Positions 32,123-40,164 of a stretch of DNA of 64,000 nucleotides are shown here, piece after piece. The notes beneath the pieces are model-generated. The model was not told where the DNA came from. It was given only the letters and a program-made list of their open reading frames with translations, and ran no database searches. The position numbers were made by a program, and so were the translations under genes. Source of the stretch: Nitrospira sp. CG24D (GTDB lineage Bacteria; Nitrospirota; Nitrospiria; Nitrospirales; Nitrospiraceae). The first letter of the stretch is position 1; every line of letters begins with the position of its first letter. The stretch lies in NCBI GenBank assembly GCA_002869855.2, contig NEWQ02000008.1, positions 1 to 64,000 of the forward strand, given 5' to 3'.

Positions 32123-32497
32123 ATGGCTCATAAACTGTCAGACTTGGTGGGGGGATGGACTCGGTTTTGTCTGGTTCTGGGGCTCGTCTTCTGCGGCGCC
32201 TGTGGAGAATTTGAAACGGGCTATTTCCAAAGCAAAGTGAATCAGGTCACGCAGGATGAGGTCGCCAAGCGGTACGGAATGCCGCATAAGCAGGAGAAGC
32301 AACCCGACGGACATTCTCTCTGGACGTATTTTGTTCGTGGAAGCGGAACCAGCGGCTATAGCGGGTATGCCAGAGCGGAGTATTGCCGGGCTTATCTGCT
32401 CACATTCGATCAGCAGGGAATGTTGCGCGACTGGCATGACCAGGACTGCGCGACGAAACCGGCGAAAATTACCGACCCGTTTTCAGATCGTAACTGA
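32123..32497 (+). CDS. Small SmpA/BamE-like lipoprotein
   Basis: The 124-residue product has a lipobox 'VFCGAC' and a mature part with 'VTQDEVAKRYGMPHKQEK' and 'GHSLWTYFVRG', which resembles the SmpA/OmlA (BamE-like) fold by pattern. The ATG at 32123 follows GGGGGGAG; a GTG at 32111 is an alternative. Its 3' end overlaps the second tonB gene by 29 bases in tail-to-tail fashion. It lies 28 bases downstream of apbE and may be cotranscribed with it. An assembly or envelope role is only a guess. Confidence 0.7.
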   Translation: MAHKLSDLVGGWTRFCLVLGLVFCGACGEFETGYFQSKVNQVTQDEVAKRYGMPHKQEKQPDGHSLWTYFVRGSGTSGYSGYARAEYCRAYLLTFDQQGMLRDWHDQDCATKPAKITDPFSDRN

Positions 32498-33524
32498 TCG
32501 AAAACTTGATGGGGCGTTGCGGGCGACCGAGCGGGCGTGAAAGCTTGATCGGCGGGCCTTGTTCCACATCGGCAATCGCCGCTTGATCGAGCACGGTATT
32601 CCCTGAGCTTTTTGCGATTTTCACATCCGTCAGCGTGCCGTTCTCATGGAGTATCGCCACGAGCACGACTTTCCCCTGCACGCCTTCCAGCCGTAACGTT
32701 GCAGGATAGTGCTTTTCCAGATCGGCAATCCATTTTCCCATCAGCGTTGAGAGCCAGCCGTCATCAGGTTTTGCTGTGCTGGATTGACCTGGCGAAGTGA
32801 GCGCGGCAACGTCCGTAGCGGCTGTCGCCGCAGGCTGATTGATTGCCGTGGATGTATCTGCGGTCCTGCTGGGCGTAGGCATTGGTTGCTGCGGGACTTC
32901 TACCTGTGTGCGAGCAGGCTCAGGGGGGACTGGTGCTGGTTCTGGAGAACTGGTTGTTGCGCTGGTTGGAGCTGAGGCTGATGGCGGTTCGGCGGGTGCC
33001 TGTGAACGCGCGGTCGTTGGTATGTCGGCCGGGGCTGTTGCGGGTGGAGCCTCATGTGATTTCATGGCAACGGGCGACTGAGGGCGTGGCTCTTCGCGGA
33101 CCGGCTCCCGGGTGGGTTCTGGCTTCGAGGGTGCTGGGGTTTGTATCGGGGGAGGCGGAGCCGGTTCAGCACGAGGCGGTGTGATGCGGGTTTGAATCGG
33201 CGGTGCCGGGGCAGGGAAAACGGGAGACGGCAAGGGCTGAGCAGGTGCGGGTTCCGGGAGTCTCTGGGCGAGAACCTGCGATTGCTTTGGTGTCGGCGGA
33301 ATCGGCGGCGACTCGTTGGTGGCAGTCGGCGATTGAGGCGTCGCGGCCGGCTGCACCATGGCGACATTCCATTCGAATGGTTCCTCCAGCAGTGCCAGTT
33401 GCATCTGTTGAAGCAATATCATCGCGCCGAGCACAAGGCTGCCATGGAGGCCGATCGAAACCAGCCATCCGGCCTTGTGTGCCCCGCCTGCGTTCAGACG
33501 ATCATAATTCTGGGCTTGCGTCAC
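32469..33524 (-). CDS. tonB: TonB energy transducer (second copy)
   Basis: The 351-residue protein has one N-terminal helix ('WLVSIGLHGSLVLGAMILL'), a long P/A-rich linker and a C-terminal TonB domain ('LEKHYPATLRLEGVQGKVVL', 'AKSSGNTVLDQAAIADVE'). It starts with GTG overlapping the exbD stop by 4 bases, so exbB-exbD-tonB form a coupled operon. It provides the motor to energise receptors, possibly for both TonB copies in the island. The end overlaps a lipoprotein gene on the other strand. Confidence 0.92.
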   Translation of the reverse strand: MTQAQNYDRLNAGGAHKAGWLVSIGLHGSLVLGAMILLQQMQLALLEEPFEWNVAMVQPAATPQSPTATNESPPIPPTPKQSQVLAQRLPEPAPAQPLPSPVFPAPAPPIQTRITPPRAEPAPPPPIQTPAPSKPEPTREPVREEPRPQSPVAMKSHEAPPATAPADIPTTARSQAPAEPPSASAPTSATTSSPEPAPVPPEPARTQVEVPQQPMPTPSRTADTSTAINQPAATAATDVAALTSPGQSSTAKPDDGWLSTLMGKWIADLEKHYPATLRLEGVQGKVVLVAILHENGTLTDVKIAKSSGNTVLDQAAIADVEQGPPIKLSRPLGRPQRPIKFSISYDLKTGR

Positions 33525-33898
33525 AACCGGATTACCTCAAGGCTGACCTGTTGAAAGCCCAATCCTCTGACTTCGTCGACCAGGGCGACGAAGCGTTCGA
33601 GCACGGTCACTTTATCCGCCCGGACGACAACCGCCGAGTCGCGCGATTCCCCCCCGAGCGCAGCAGGCAGGCCGTCATCCGGTAGGGGCTTGTCGTTCAA
33701 AAACAGATGGCCTTCTGCTGTGAGCGTAATGACGATTGGCACATCTTTGCGGTCGCTGACCGACTTCGCCTTGGCCAGATTGACCGGGATCTGCCCGGTG
33801 CTGATAAAGGTGGCCGTGGTCAGGACGATGACCAGCAGCACGAGCATGACATCCACGAGCGGGATGACGTTGATTTGATCAACTTGCTGACGATCCAT
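33521..33898 (-). CDS. exbD: ExbD biopolymer transport protein
   Basis: ExbD is the peptidoglycan-side partner of the ExbB motor. The 125-residue protein has one helix with the essential Asp in 'INVIPLVDVMLVLLVIVL' and a periplasmic ExbD domain ('LAKAKSVSDRKDVPIVITL'). It overlaps exbB by 20 bases and tonB by 4 bases. Length is close to typical ExbD. Confidence 0.95.
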   Translation of the reverse strand: MDRQQVDQINVIPLVDVMLVLLVIVLTTATFISTGQIPVNLAKAKSVSDRKDVPIVITLTAEGHLFLNDKPLPDDGLPAALGGESRDSAVVVRADKVTVLERFVALVDEVRGLGFQQVSLEVIRL

Positions 33899-34313
33899 GA
33901 TCCACCTTGTACTGGGTCAGCAGTTCGGCGACCCGGCGTCGGAGAATGTTATTCATGACCACACAGGGAATTGCGACGAGCAATCCCACGGCGGTGGCTT
34001 TCAAGGCGAGGCTCAATCCGATCATGATCGTGTTGACTGCCATGGTGCCGGACGTGCCCATGGTGTGGAATGTCAGCATGATTCCGAGGACGGTGCCCAG
34101 CAGCCCGATGTAGGGCGCGTTGGCTGCCACTGTCCCGATAATCACTAACCGCTTCGTCAAAGCGATTTCAAATACCTGGGCGTTGGGGTAGTGAGCGGCG
34201 TTGATGTTGCGGTAGAAGAGCCAGCGCTCAACGGCGACCGCGACCGACCACAGGCTCAGGCCGAGCAACAGTCCGATAATGCCATAGTCCACGACATGTT
34301 TCAGTGAGTCCAT
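33879..34313 (-). CDS. exbB: ExbB proton-channel protein (MotA/TolQ family)
   Basis: The 144-residue protein is a short form of ExbB with three helices: 'GIIGLLLGLSLWSVAVAVERW', 'GLLGTVLGIMLTFHTMG' (the MotA/TolQ signature) and 'ALKATAVGLLVAIPCVVM'. It lacks the long cytoplasmic loop of larger ExbB proteins; short forms of this kind occur in several phyla. The gene overlaps exbD by 20 bases. A leader of about 115 bases separates it from the ferric importer unit. Confidence 0.92.
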   Translation of the reverse strand: MDSLKHVVDYGIIGLLLGLSLWSVAVAVERWLFYRNINAAHYPNAQVFEIALTKRLVIIGTVAANAPYIGLLGTVLGIMLTFHTMGTSGTMAVNTIMIGLSLALKATAVGLLVAIPCVVMNNILRRRVAELLTQYKVDHGSSAS

Positions 34314-34430
34314 GCACGTACTCCTTCAGTAGTACTGGTTCTGAGTCAGGACCGGCTGGGACAGAAGCCGGATCGTCCTTCATCAATGCCAGATGGTGAA
34401 AAGACCTGTCAACATGACAGCGGCTGAAAC

Positions 34431-35534
34431 CTAGGGCATTGAGGAGGGGGCCGGAAAGACCACCGTGTGAGTGGCCAAGACTTGGAGTTCAACGGCGGTC
34501 CCTTCCTGATAGACACTCGTCGAGCCCTCACTGCTGTGGACGATCTGCCCGGAGGGAAGACGGACCGTGTAGAGATTTTCGGACCCCCGGAACTGGCGGC
34601 CGATGATACGGGCGCTCGCGCTTTTGGCCGGCAGCAGGTGGATATCGTCAGGCCGGATCATCACGACCACGGCAGTGCCTTCCACCCCGGGGAGCGTGTT
34701 GGGAAATTCGCCTAACTCGGTATGAATCATTCCGTCCCGGATGTCGCCCTGAATGAAGTCCGCTTGTCCCACAAAGTCCGCGACGAAGGGGCTGGCCGGC
34801 ATGTGGTAGATCAACTCCGGCGTATCCATCTGTTCCAACACGCCCTGGTTCAAGACTGCGATCCGGTCGGCCATCGCAAAGGCCTCTTCGTGATCGTGCG
34901 TTACGAGGACCGTGGTGGTCTTGGTGCGCCGCAGCAGCGCATGCAGGTCCTGGCGCATTCGTCCGGCCATGTCGGGATCCAGATTGCTGAAGGGCTCATC
35001 CAGCAAGAGGACGACGGGATTCTGCACGAGTGCGCGGGCGAGTGCGACGCGCTGCTGTTGCCCGCCGGAGAGTTCATGCGGATAGCGGCGATCAAACCCC
35101 TCAAGACCTGTGAGTGTGAGCATCTCTTGAACCTGGCACTTCCGATCGCCTCGCGAGAGGTGTTGGAGCCCGAAGGCGATGTTGTCCGCCACGCGCAGAT
35201 GGGGGAACAGCGCATATTCCTGAAACACCATGCCGACGCGGCGCTCTTCGGTCGGGACGGTGAGATTCGCATTCGACACCAGGCGGCCGGAGAGAAACAG
35301 TTCGCCGGACCGGACCGGTTCGAATCCGGCAATGGCTCGGAGAATCGTCGTCTTCCCGCAACCGGAGGGACCCAGCAGGCAGAGAATTTCTCCCTCGCGC
35401 GCAGCAAAGGAGATATTGCGGATTGCCGGCCGTCCGGTTTCATAGGCGCAGGCAACGGCGCGCAGTTCCAGGACGTTGGAAGCGGGCTGGTAGAGGTCCG
35501 GTTGGTTCAGGATGTGATGTGTTTCAGTGTGCAT
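34431..35534 (-). CDS. fbpC: Ferric iron ABC transporter ATP-binding protein
   Basis: The 367-residue ATPase has Walker A 'GPSGCGKTT', signature 'LSGGQQQR', Walker B 'VLLLDEPFSNLD' and 'VTHDHEEAFAM', followed by a C-terminal TOBE-like region ('VMIRPDDIHLLPAK'). Together with the permease and binding protein upstream it matches FbpABC/FutABC-type Fe3+ importers. It is the last gene of that operon, 33 bases after the permease. Fe3+ specificity rests on the gene set and the neighbouring fur. Confidence 0.88.
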   Translation of the reverse strand: MHTETHHILNQPDLYQPASNVLELRAVACAYETGRPAIRNISFAAREGEILCLLGPSGCGKTTILRAIAGFEPVRSGELFLSGRLVSNANLTVPTEERRVGMVFQEYALFPHLRVADNIAFGLQHLSRGDRKCQVQEMLTLTGLEGFDRRYPHELSGGQQQRVALARALVQNPVVLLLDEPFSNLDPDMAGRMRQDLHALLRRTKTTTVLVTHDHEEAFAMADRIAVLNQGVLEQMDTPELIYHMPASPFVADFVGQADFIQGDIRDGMIHTELGEFPNTLPGVEGTAVVVMIRPDDIHLLPAKSASARIIGRQFRGSENLYTVRLPSGQIVHSSEGSTSVYQEGTAVELQVLATHTVVFPAPSSMP

Positions 35535-35567
35535 GAATGTCCGCCGCTGGTGCCGAGGCGCTGCCTC

Positions 35568-37151
35568 TTACGCGGCCCTCCAGTCTTTTGAGACCAATAG
35601 GAATAAGGCCGGCAGGCTTAGTAAGACGATGAGCAGCGCCGCAGGCGCCGCTAATTGAAAATACTCCTCGCTCGCTTCCAGCCAGACGCGGATGGCCAAT
35701 GTGTCGAAGCCAACCGGGCGTAAGAGCAGCGTGGCCGGCAGTTCTTTCATGGTCTGAAGAAACATGAGCACCCAGGCGACGACAAAGCCGTTTCGTACCA
35801 GCGGCAGAGTCACGCGGCGCCAGGTCTCGCGGACGCCCAGCCCCAACGTGCGGGCGACTTCTTCGAGATTCGGCGTGATCTGTTGCAGGGCCGGTTCCAG
35901 CGATTGGAGCCCGGCCGGAAGAAAGTGGATCACATAGGCGATCACCAACAGAAGGATCGTCCCGTACATCACCGGGGCGATCTTCAGGCAGAGGACGAGC
36001 ACCGCTAACGCGGCGACCGGTCCCGGCAGCACGTAGCCGGCATAGGCGGCCTGGAGACAGCCGATATTCAGAGCCGTCGGGCGTCGGCTCGCCAGATAGG
36101 CCAGGGGCAGGCCGATGATCACGCCGACGGTTGCGGCCGCGGCCGCCAGCAGGGCGCTGTTCCAGATAAAGCCAAAGAATCGGCTATCGATGATCGCTTG
36201 CGCTTCCGGCGAGAGACTCCATGTGATCAGCAAGTAGGCCGGAATCCCGAAGGACATGGCGACGATCAGGCTCATCACTGCAGTGATCGAGGCAGTGCCG
36301 ACCCAGGTGCAGCGGATGCGCTGCGGGGGACGATAGCGGCCGGTGGTCTGGTAGAAGCGGCTGCGCTGACGGAACCAGCGCTCCGTGACGAGGAACAGCA
36401 GGGCCAGCACAACCAGCAACACACTCAGGATACTGGCGGCGGTATTGTCGGAACGTCCGGTCATTTGTTGAAAGACGGCGTAGGTGAGCGTCTGATAGCG
36501 CAGCAGCGAGACGGCGCCAAAATCAGAGACCACATAGAGAATGACCAACGCGACTCCCGCGGCGATCGACGGGCGCATCAGGGGGATGGTCACGCGCCAG
36601 AGCGTCATGAGGCGGGAGACCCCGCAGACTCGCGACACTTCCTCGAAGGAGACGTTCAGGCTTAAGAGGGCGCTGCGGGTGAGCAGATAGACGAAGGGAA
36701 AGGTATCCAGGGCCATGACGAGTGTCGTGCCCCAAAAGCTTTGCGGTGACACGATGCGGGCTTGCGGCCCGGCCCAGAGTTGCCAGAGGTGCTCCACCGG
36801 TCCGCCGAATCCCAGAAGGTAGGTGTAGACGTACGCCAGGACGTACGTGGGCATGGCGAGCGGAAGAATCAATGCGGCTTCCCAGAGGCGGCGTCCTGGA
36901 AAATCGAAACGGACCACCAACCATGCTGTGGAGACCCCCAGGATCAGCGTGAGGACGGCGACAGCCCCTGCGAGAGTAATAGTATTGAACAGCAGCTCAG
37001 GAATTCTCGTCGCCCACAGGCGAGCCCAGACAGCCGGGTCAGCTGATAGTGCGAGGACGGTGACATAGCCGAGCGGAAGCAGAATCAGCCCGGCGGTGGC
37101 GATCGCGGCAAGTTGCAGCGGAGAGGCGAGCTGCTGGCGAAGCGTAGTCAC
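35568..37151 (-). CDS. fbpB: Ferric iron ABC transporter permease
   Basis: The 527-residue protein is a duplicated permease with two halves of about six helices, each with its own inner-membrane EAA-type loop ('FEEVSRVCGVSRLMTLWRVT' and 'LEEVARTLGLGVRETWRRVT'). This is the fused arrangement typical of FbpB/AfuB. It starts with GTG, 15 bases after the binding protein stop. No anomaly was seen. Confidence 0.9.
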   Translation of the reverse strand: MTTLRQQLASPLQLAAIATAGLILLPLGYVTVLALSADPAVWARLWATRIPELLFNTITLAGAVAVLTLILGVSTAWLVVRFDFPGRRLWEAALILPLAMPTYVLAYVYTYLLGFGGPVEHLWQLWAGPQARIVSPQSFWGTTLVMALDTFPFVYLLTRSALLSLNVSFEEVSRVCGVSRLMTLWRVTIPLMRPSIAAGVALVILYVVSDFGAVSLLRYQTLTYAVFQQMTGRSDNTAASILSVLLVVLALLFLVTERWFRQRSRFYQTTGRYRPPQRIRCTWVGTASITAVMSLIVAMSFGIPAYLLITWSLSPEAQAIIDSRFFGFIWNSALLAAAAATVGVIIGLPLAYLASRRPTALNIGCLQAAYAGYVLPGPVAALAVLVLCLKIAPVMYGTILLLVIAYVIHFLPAGLQSLEPALQQITPNLEEVARTLGLGVRETWRRVTLPLVRNGFVVAWVLMFLQTMKELPATLLLRPVGFDTLAIRVWLEASEEYFQLAAPAALLIVLLSLPALFLLVSKDWRAA

Positions 37152-37166
37152 AACGGGCCTCGTGAA

Positions 37167-38234
37167 TTAGCGGAGGCCCACTTGCTCAATGAGCGTGAGG
37201 GTCGGTTCCCGGAGCTCAGCCAATCGTGTCAGCGGCACCTGGGCGGCGCGGAAGCTCTTTCGATCAACCAGGGCCGGGTCTGCCCTGACTTCCGGATGTA
37301 ATGGATATTCCTTATCCAAATCGGCAAACATCTTCTGTCCGGCTTGCGCCACGAGAAATTCGATCAACAGCTTCGCATTGTCGACATGGGTGCTCGGCTT
37401 GGTGATGCCGATCCCTGTCACATTCATGATCGCGCCCATGCCGCCTTCCTTTTGATCCGGCATGATGACGGCCAACGGAGCGGCGGGCTGGGTGGCAAGG
37501 TGGCGATACACGTAATAGTGGTTCACGATGCCCACGGCGACCTGCCCTTTGGCCACGGCATCCACGATCTGAGAACTCTTTTGGTAGACCTGCGAGCCGG
37601 CGTTGTCACGCAGTCCTTCCAGGAATTTCTTGGTGCGCTCGTCGCCGTGAGCGGCGCGGATCACCGACACGCCTGCCTGAAGATATTCACTGCCTGAGTT
37701 GGGGATCGCGAGCTTGTCTTTCCATTGGGGATTCGCCAGGTCGAGCAGGGAGTTGAGCTGATCGGGTTTCACCGTCGTCGTGTTGTACACAATAATCCAA
37801 AATCGGCCGGAGAGACCGACCCAGCTATTGTCTGCGGCGCGGAACTGCGAAGGAATGGCGCGCTCGACCTCGCGCATATTGAGTGGCCGCAAGAGCCCCG
37901 CGGCGCGCGCGAGCTCAAGGCTTCCGGCATCGTTGGTCAAGAGGAGGTCTGCAGGGGTACGATCGCCTTCCGCCTTCAGCCGGTTGACGAGTTCTGTGGT
38001 GCCGGATGACAGGAGATCCACCTGGATGCCGGTTTTGGCGGTAAACGCGTCGAAGACCGGCTTAATGAGTCGCTCAGCCCGGCCGGAATAGACCACCAGC
38101 TTGTCCGCGGCCAATGAATCGGCCTGAGGCATCAACAATGACACGAGTGTGACAAGGCCTACGGCCAGCGCAGGGATGATCTGACGGTGCATGCCTGTTG
38201 TGATGGAGCGAAGCTGTTTCAAAAAAGTGCTCAT
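37167..38234 (-). CDS. fbpA: Ferric iron ABC transporter substrate-binding protein
   Basis: The 355-residue product has a signal peptide (cleavage near 'ADSLAADK') and the FbpA/FutA fold: 'LVVYSGRAERLIKPVFDAF', 'GIQVDLLSSGTTELVNRLKAEG', 'PADLLLTNDAGSLELARAAG'. The tyrosines of the iron-binding site are seen in 'NHYYVYRHL'. It leads the fbpABC operon and is preceded by a weak Fur-box-like site. The fur gene lies immediately upstream on the same strand. Confidence 0.92.
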   Translation of the reverse strand: MSTFLKQLRSITTGMHRQIIPALAVGLVTLVSLLMPQADSLAADKLVVYSGRAERLIKPVFDAFTAKTGIQVDLLSSGTTELVNRLKAEGDRTPADLLLTNDAGSLELARAAGLLRPLNMREVERAIPSQFRAADNSWVGLSGRFWIIVYNTTTVKPDQLNSLLDLANPQWKDKLAIPNSGSEYLQAGVSVIRAAHGDERTKKFLEGLRDNAGSQVYQKSSQIVDAVAKGQVAVGIVNHYYVYRHLATQPAAPLAVIMPDQKEGGMGAIMNVTGIGITKPSTHVDNAKLLIEFLVAQAGQKMFADLDKEYPLHPEVRADPALVDRKSFRAAQVPLTRLAELREPTLTLIEQVGLR

Positions 38235-38261
38235 GGGCGCGGTCTGCCTCGCAATTGAAAT

Positions 38262-38276
38262 TGATAAATCGTCTCA
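38262..38276 (-). promoter_or_regulatory. Weak Fur-box-like site upstream of fbpA
   Basis: TGATAAATCGTCTCA matches the 7-1-7 Fur consensus at 10 of 14 defined positions and overlaps an AT-rich tract between fur and fbpA. The match is weaker than the two other sites, but the location in front of a ferric importer and behind fur makes it plausible. Confidence 0.45.
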
Positions 38277-38303
38277 AGAAGATAGCAAAAAAAACGGCAG
38301 GGG

Positions 38304-38735
38304 TCAATGACGGCAGCGGCCGCAGAGCCCGTAGAGTTCGAGCCGGTGAGTGGAAATCGTGAAGCCGTTTCGAGTGGCGACTTCCTGTTGGAGCTTTTCG
38401 ATCTCACAGTTTTCGAATTCCACGATCTTCCCGCAATCGGTGCAGATCAGATGGTCGTGGTGGCCCTTGTGGGAAATGTTGTCATATTGGGTTTGCGTGC
38501 CGAAATGCCGGGCTTGTGCCAGACCCGCCTCACAAAAGAGGTTGAGCGTGCGATAGATGGTCGCGAGCCCCAGATGCGGGTCTTTCTTCGCCAGTTGGTG
38601 GTACATCTCTTCGGCGGTGATGTGCTCCTGCTGGAGGAAGGCGTCAAGAATAAGCTCACGCTGGCGCGTATACTTCAGCTGGTGTTTGGCGAGGTGCGCT
38701 TTCAGCGCGTCCATCTCTTTCGCATGTTTGGGCAT
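38304..38735 (-). CDS. fur: Ferric uptake regulator Fur
   Basis: The 143-residue protein has the Fur winged helix ('YTRQRELILDAFLQQEHITAEEMY', 'GLATIYRTLNLFCEAGL'), the metal site 'HKGHHDHLICTDCGKIVEFEN' and a second cysteine pair 'LCGRCRH' at the C-terminus. It senses cytoplasmic Fe2+ and represses uptake genes. The first ATG has only a distant AGGAGG, and an internal ATG at 38717 is possible. The gene lies just upstream of fbpABC, probably in its own unit. A run of eight T on the - strand follows the stop, but no clear hairpin precedes it. Confidence 0.93.
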   Translation of the reverse strand: MPKHAKEMDALKAHLAKHQLKYTRQRELILDAFLQQEHITAEEMYHQLAKKDPHLGLATIYRTLNLFCEAGLAQARHFGTQTQYDNISHKGHHDHLICTDCGKIVEFENCEIEKLQQEVATRNGFTISTHRLELYGLCGRCRH

Positions 38736-38821
38736 GGAGTGTGACCGACCCTCCTGTGAGAAAAGGCATTAAAGACTAAAGCTCGCGGAGGGTCAAGGGG
38801 GGAAATGGCGAGCGGATGGGT

Positions 38822-38851
38822 TTGACGATGCTCCCGCGGGCTGTCTATAGT
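38822..38851 (+). promoter_or_regulatory. Sigma-70-type promoter of the Panacea-like gene
   Basis: TTGACG (38822-38827) and TATAGT (38846-38851) are 18 bases apart, which gives a reasonable promoter about 25 bases before the start codon of the 187-residue protein. Confidence 0.55.
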
Positions 38852-38882
38852 TCGATTATTCGAGGACGAATGGAGATAATAG

Positions 38883-39446
38883 ATGAGAAAGCCGAATCAG
38901 ATTACGGTCGATCGCGCCCTCCTTCTCTATGTGCTCTACCTTGCGGAGCCGCACGGACTGCTGAGTGACGTCAAGTTGCAGCAACTGGGTTTTCTCTGCG
39001 AGCTCCAAACGTTCGGGAAGGGCTTCAAGGGGTTTCACTTCGAGTTCTTCCGGTTCGCGTACGGCGCCTTCAGCAAGGATCTGGACAATGATCTGATGTC
39101 ACTGCGCCGGAAAGAGCGGGTCGAAAACTTCACCCTGTCTGATCAGGCAAAAGAGGAGGTGATTCCTCTCTTGCTCAAAAGCATTGAGGGTGTGGAGCCG
39201 AATGAAAAGGTGAAGGAGATTATCGATGCGGTCATGACGACCTATGGCCCGCAAGACAGCGGCGCCATTACGAATTCGGTCGAGGCCGTCGAACTCAGCA
39301 CGCCTCAAGATCCCGAGTTCAAAATTCCCATACGCGACATTGTCTTCCACACCACGTTGCTGGTTCCGCATCGCATCGAGGTGCAAGCTGAATTCACGCT
39401 TACGCCAGCTGTCCTCGCCAAACTCAACATCGCGATGGGGTATTAG
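38883..39446 (+). CDS. Conserved-looking protein, possible Panacea/DUF4065-like domain
   Basis: The 187-residue protein begins 'DRALLLYVLYLAEPHGLLSDVK' and has 'KLQQLGFLCELQTFGKGF' followed by 'EFFRFAYGAFSKDLDNDL', a layout that resembles Panacea (DUF4065) or YwgA-like domains, where a conserved region carries similar tyrosine- and lysine-rich helices. Panacea domains occur in antitoxins, but no toxin gene is adjacent. The C-terminal 60 residues are beta-rich. A good promoter and GGAG support the start. The match is by eye and weak. Confidence 0.5.
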   Translation: MRKPNQITVDRALLLYVLYLAEPHGLLSDVKLQQLGFLCELQTFGKGFKGFHFEFFRFAYGAFSKDLDNDLMSLRRKERVENFTLSDQAKEEVIPLLLKSIEGVEPNEKVKEIIDAVMTTYGPQDSGAITNSVEAVELSTPQDPEFKIPIRDIVFHTTLLVPHRIEVQAEFTLTPAVLAKLNIAMGY

Positions 39447-39555
39447 CCGTTCGCGGCCTGCTCCCCACCTAAAGCCTAGCAGAACAGCGGACAATCAAGT
39501 GAGGCCTGCAGGAGTCTGTGCCGGAGGGCGTTGAGCTTCAGCGGGCGTGAGTCTC

Positions 39556-39951
39556 CTACCGGGGCGGCGATTCACCCTTTAGGGCGCGTGCGGTGGTGTC
39601 GGTCAGTCCGGCCATGGAGTCGGATGCGACTGGAACGAGCCAGGCATGCAGCGCCCGAGCGGCAGCGCCGCCATAGGCCAGGCCCGCGCCCTGGTCTTCA
39701 CGCGTCACGGCGATGAAGGGGGTATTGGGATGCAGATTGCGAAACAGCACTAGCCGCGAGAGTCCGTCATGGTCTCCGGAGCGCACTTCCGCAACGATGA
39801 GGTCATAACCGGAGACTTGTCGTACTTTTGGCTGGCTCAAAATATCTCTAGTATTCGGCACGCCAAGGACTGCCGTCCCCTCTTGCCCGAGGGACTGACG
39901 GAGTGAGTTCCGGAACGTGTCGTCGTCACTTATAAGAAGAATGGTGTGCAT
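39556..39951 (-). CDS. Degenerate receiver-domain protein
   Basis: The 131-residue product has a receiver-like fold: acidic 'ISDDDTF' at residues 7-13, then 'YDLIVAEVRSGD' where the phospho-accepting Asp is replaced by Glu, and 'FIAVTREDQ' in the next strand. The conserved Lys near the end is not obvious. It may be a pseudo-receiver that no longer accepts phosphate. It is monocistronic, between a gene with a Panacea-like pattern and a carboxypeptidase gene. Confidence 0.65.
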   Translation of the reverse strand: MHTILLISDDDTFRNSLRQSLGQEGTAVLGVPNTRDILSQPKVRQVSGYDLIVAEVRSGDHDGLSRLVLFRNLHPNTPFIAVTREDQGAGLAYGGAAARALHAWLVPVASDSMAGLTDTTARALKGESPPR

Positions 39952-40164
39952 GCAATGGTACCTGCCTATTCAGTGAGCGGGCGGAGGCGCACCGATGCTC
40001 AGTTCTCTGATCCGGATGGGCAGGGCGTGTTTTCTATTGTGCCATCCGGCCACGATGGACGCAGTGAGACCACTGTGGTGGAGGGTAGCGGGTTAATCGC
40101 CTCGTGGACAGAGCCTTATGGCATAGGGCTGATTGCCTTTTGCGATTTCAGTAGCGGACAGGTT

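Noticed and set aside
34353..34372. CCGGCT/AGCCGG hairpin upstream of exbB as a terminator
   Set aside because: Six base pairs and no T-run; too weak to call.
38281..38303. Poly-A tract after fur as a Rho-independent terminator
   Set aside because: A run of eight T exists on the - strand, but no convincing hairpin precedes it; only direct repeats of CTGCCG are present.
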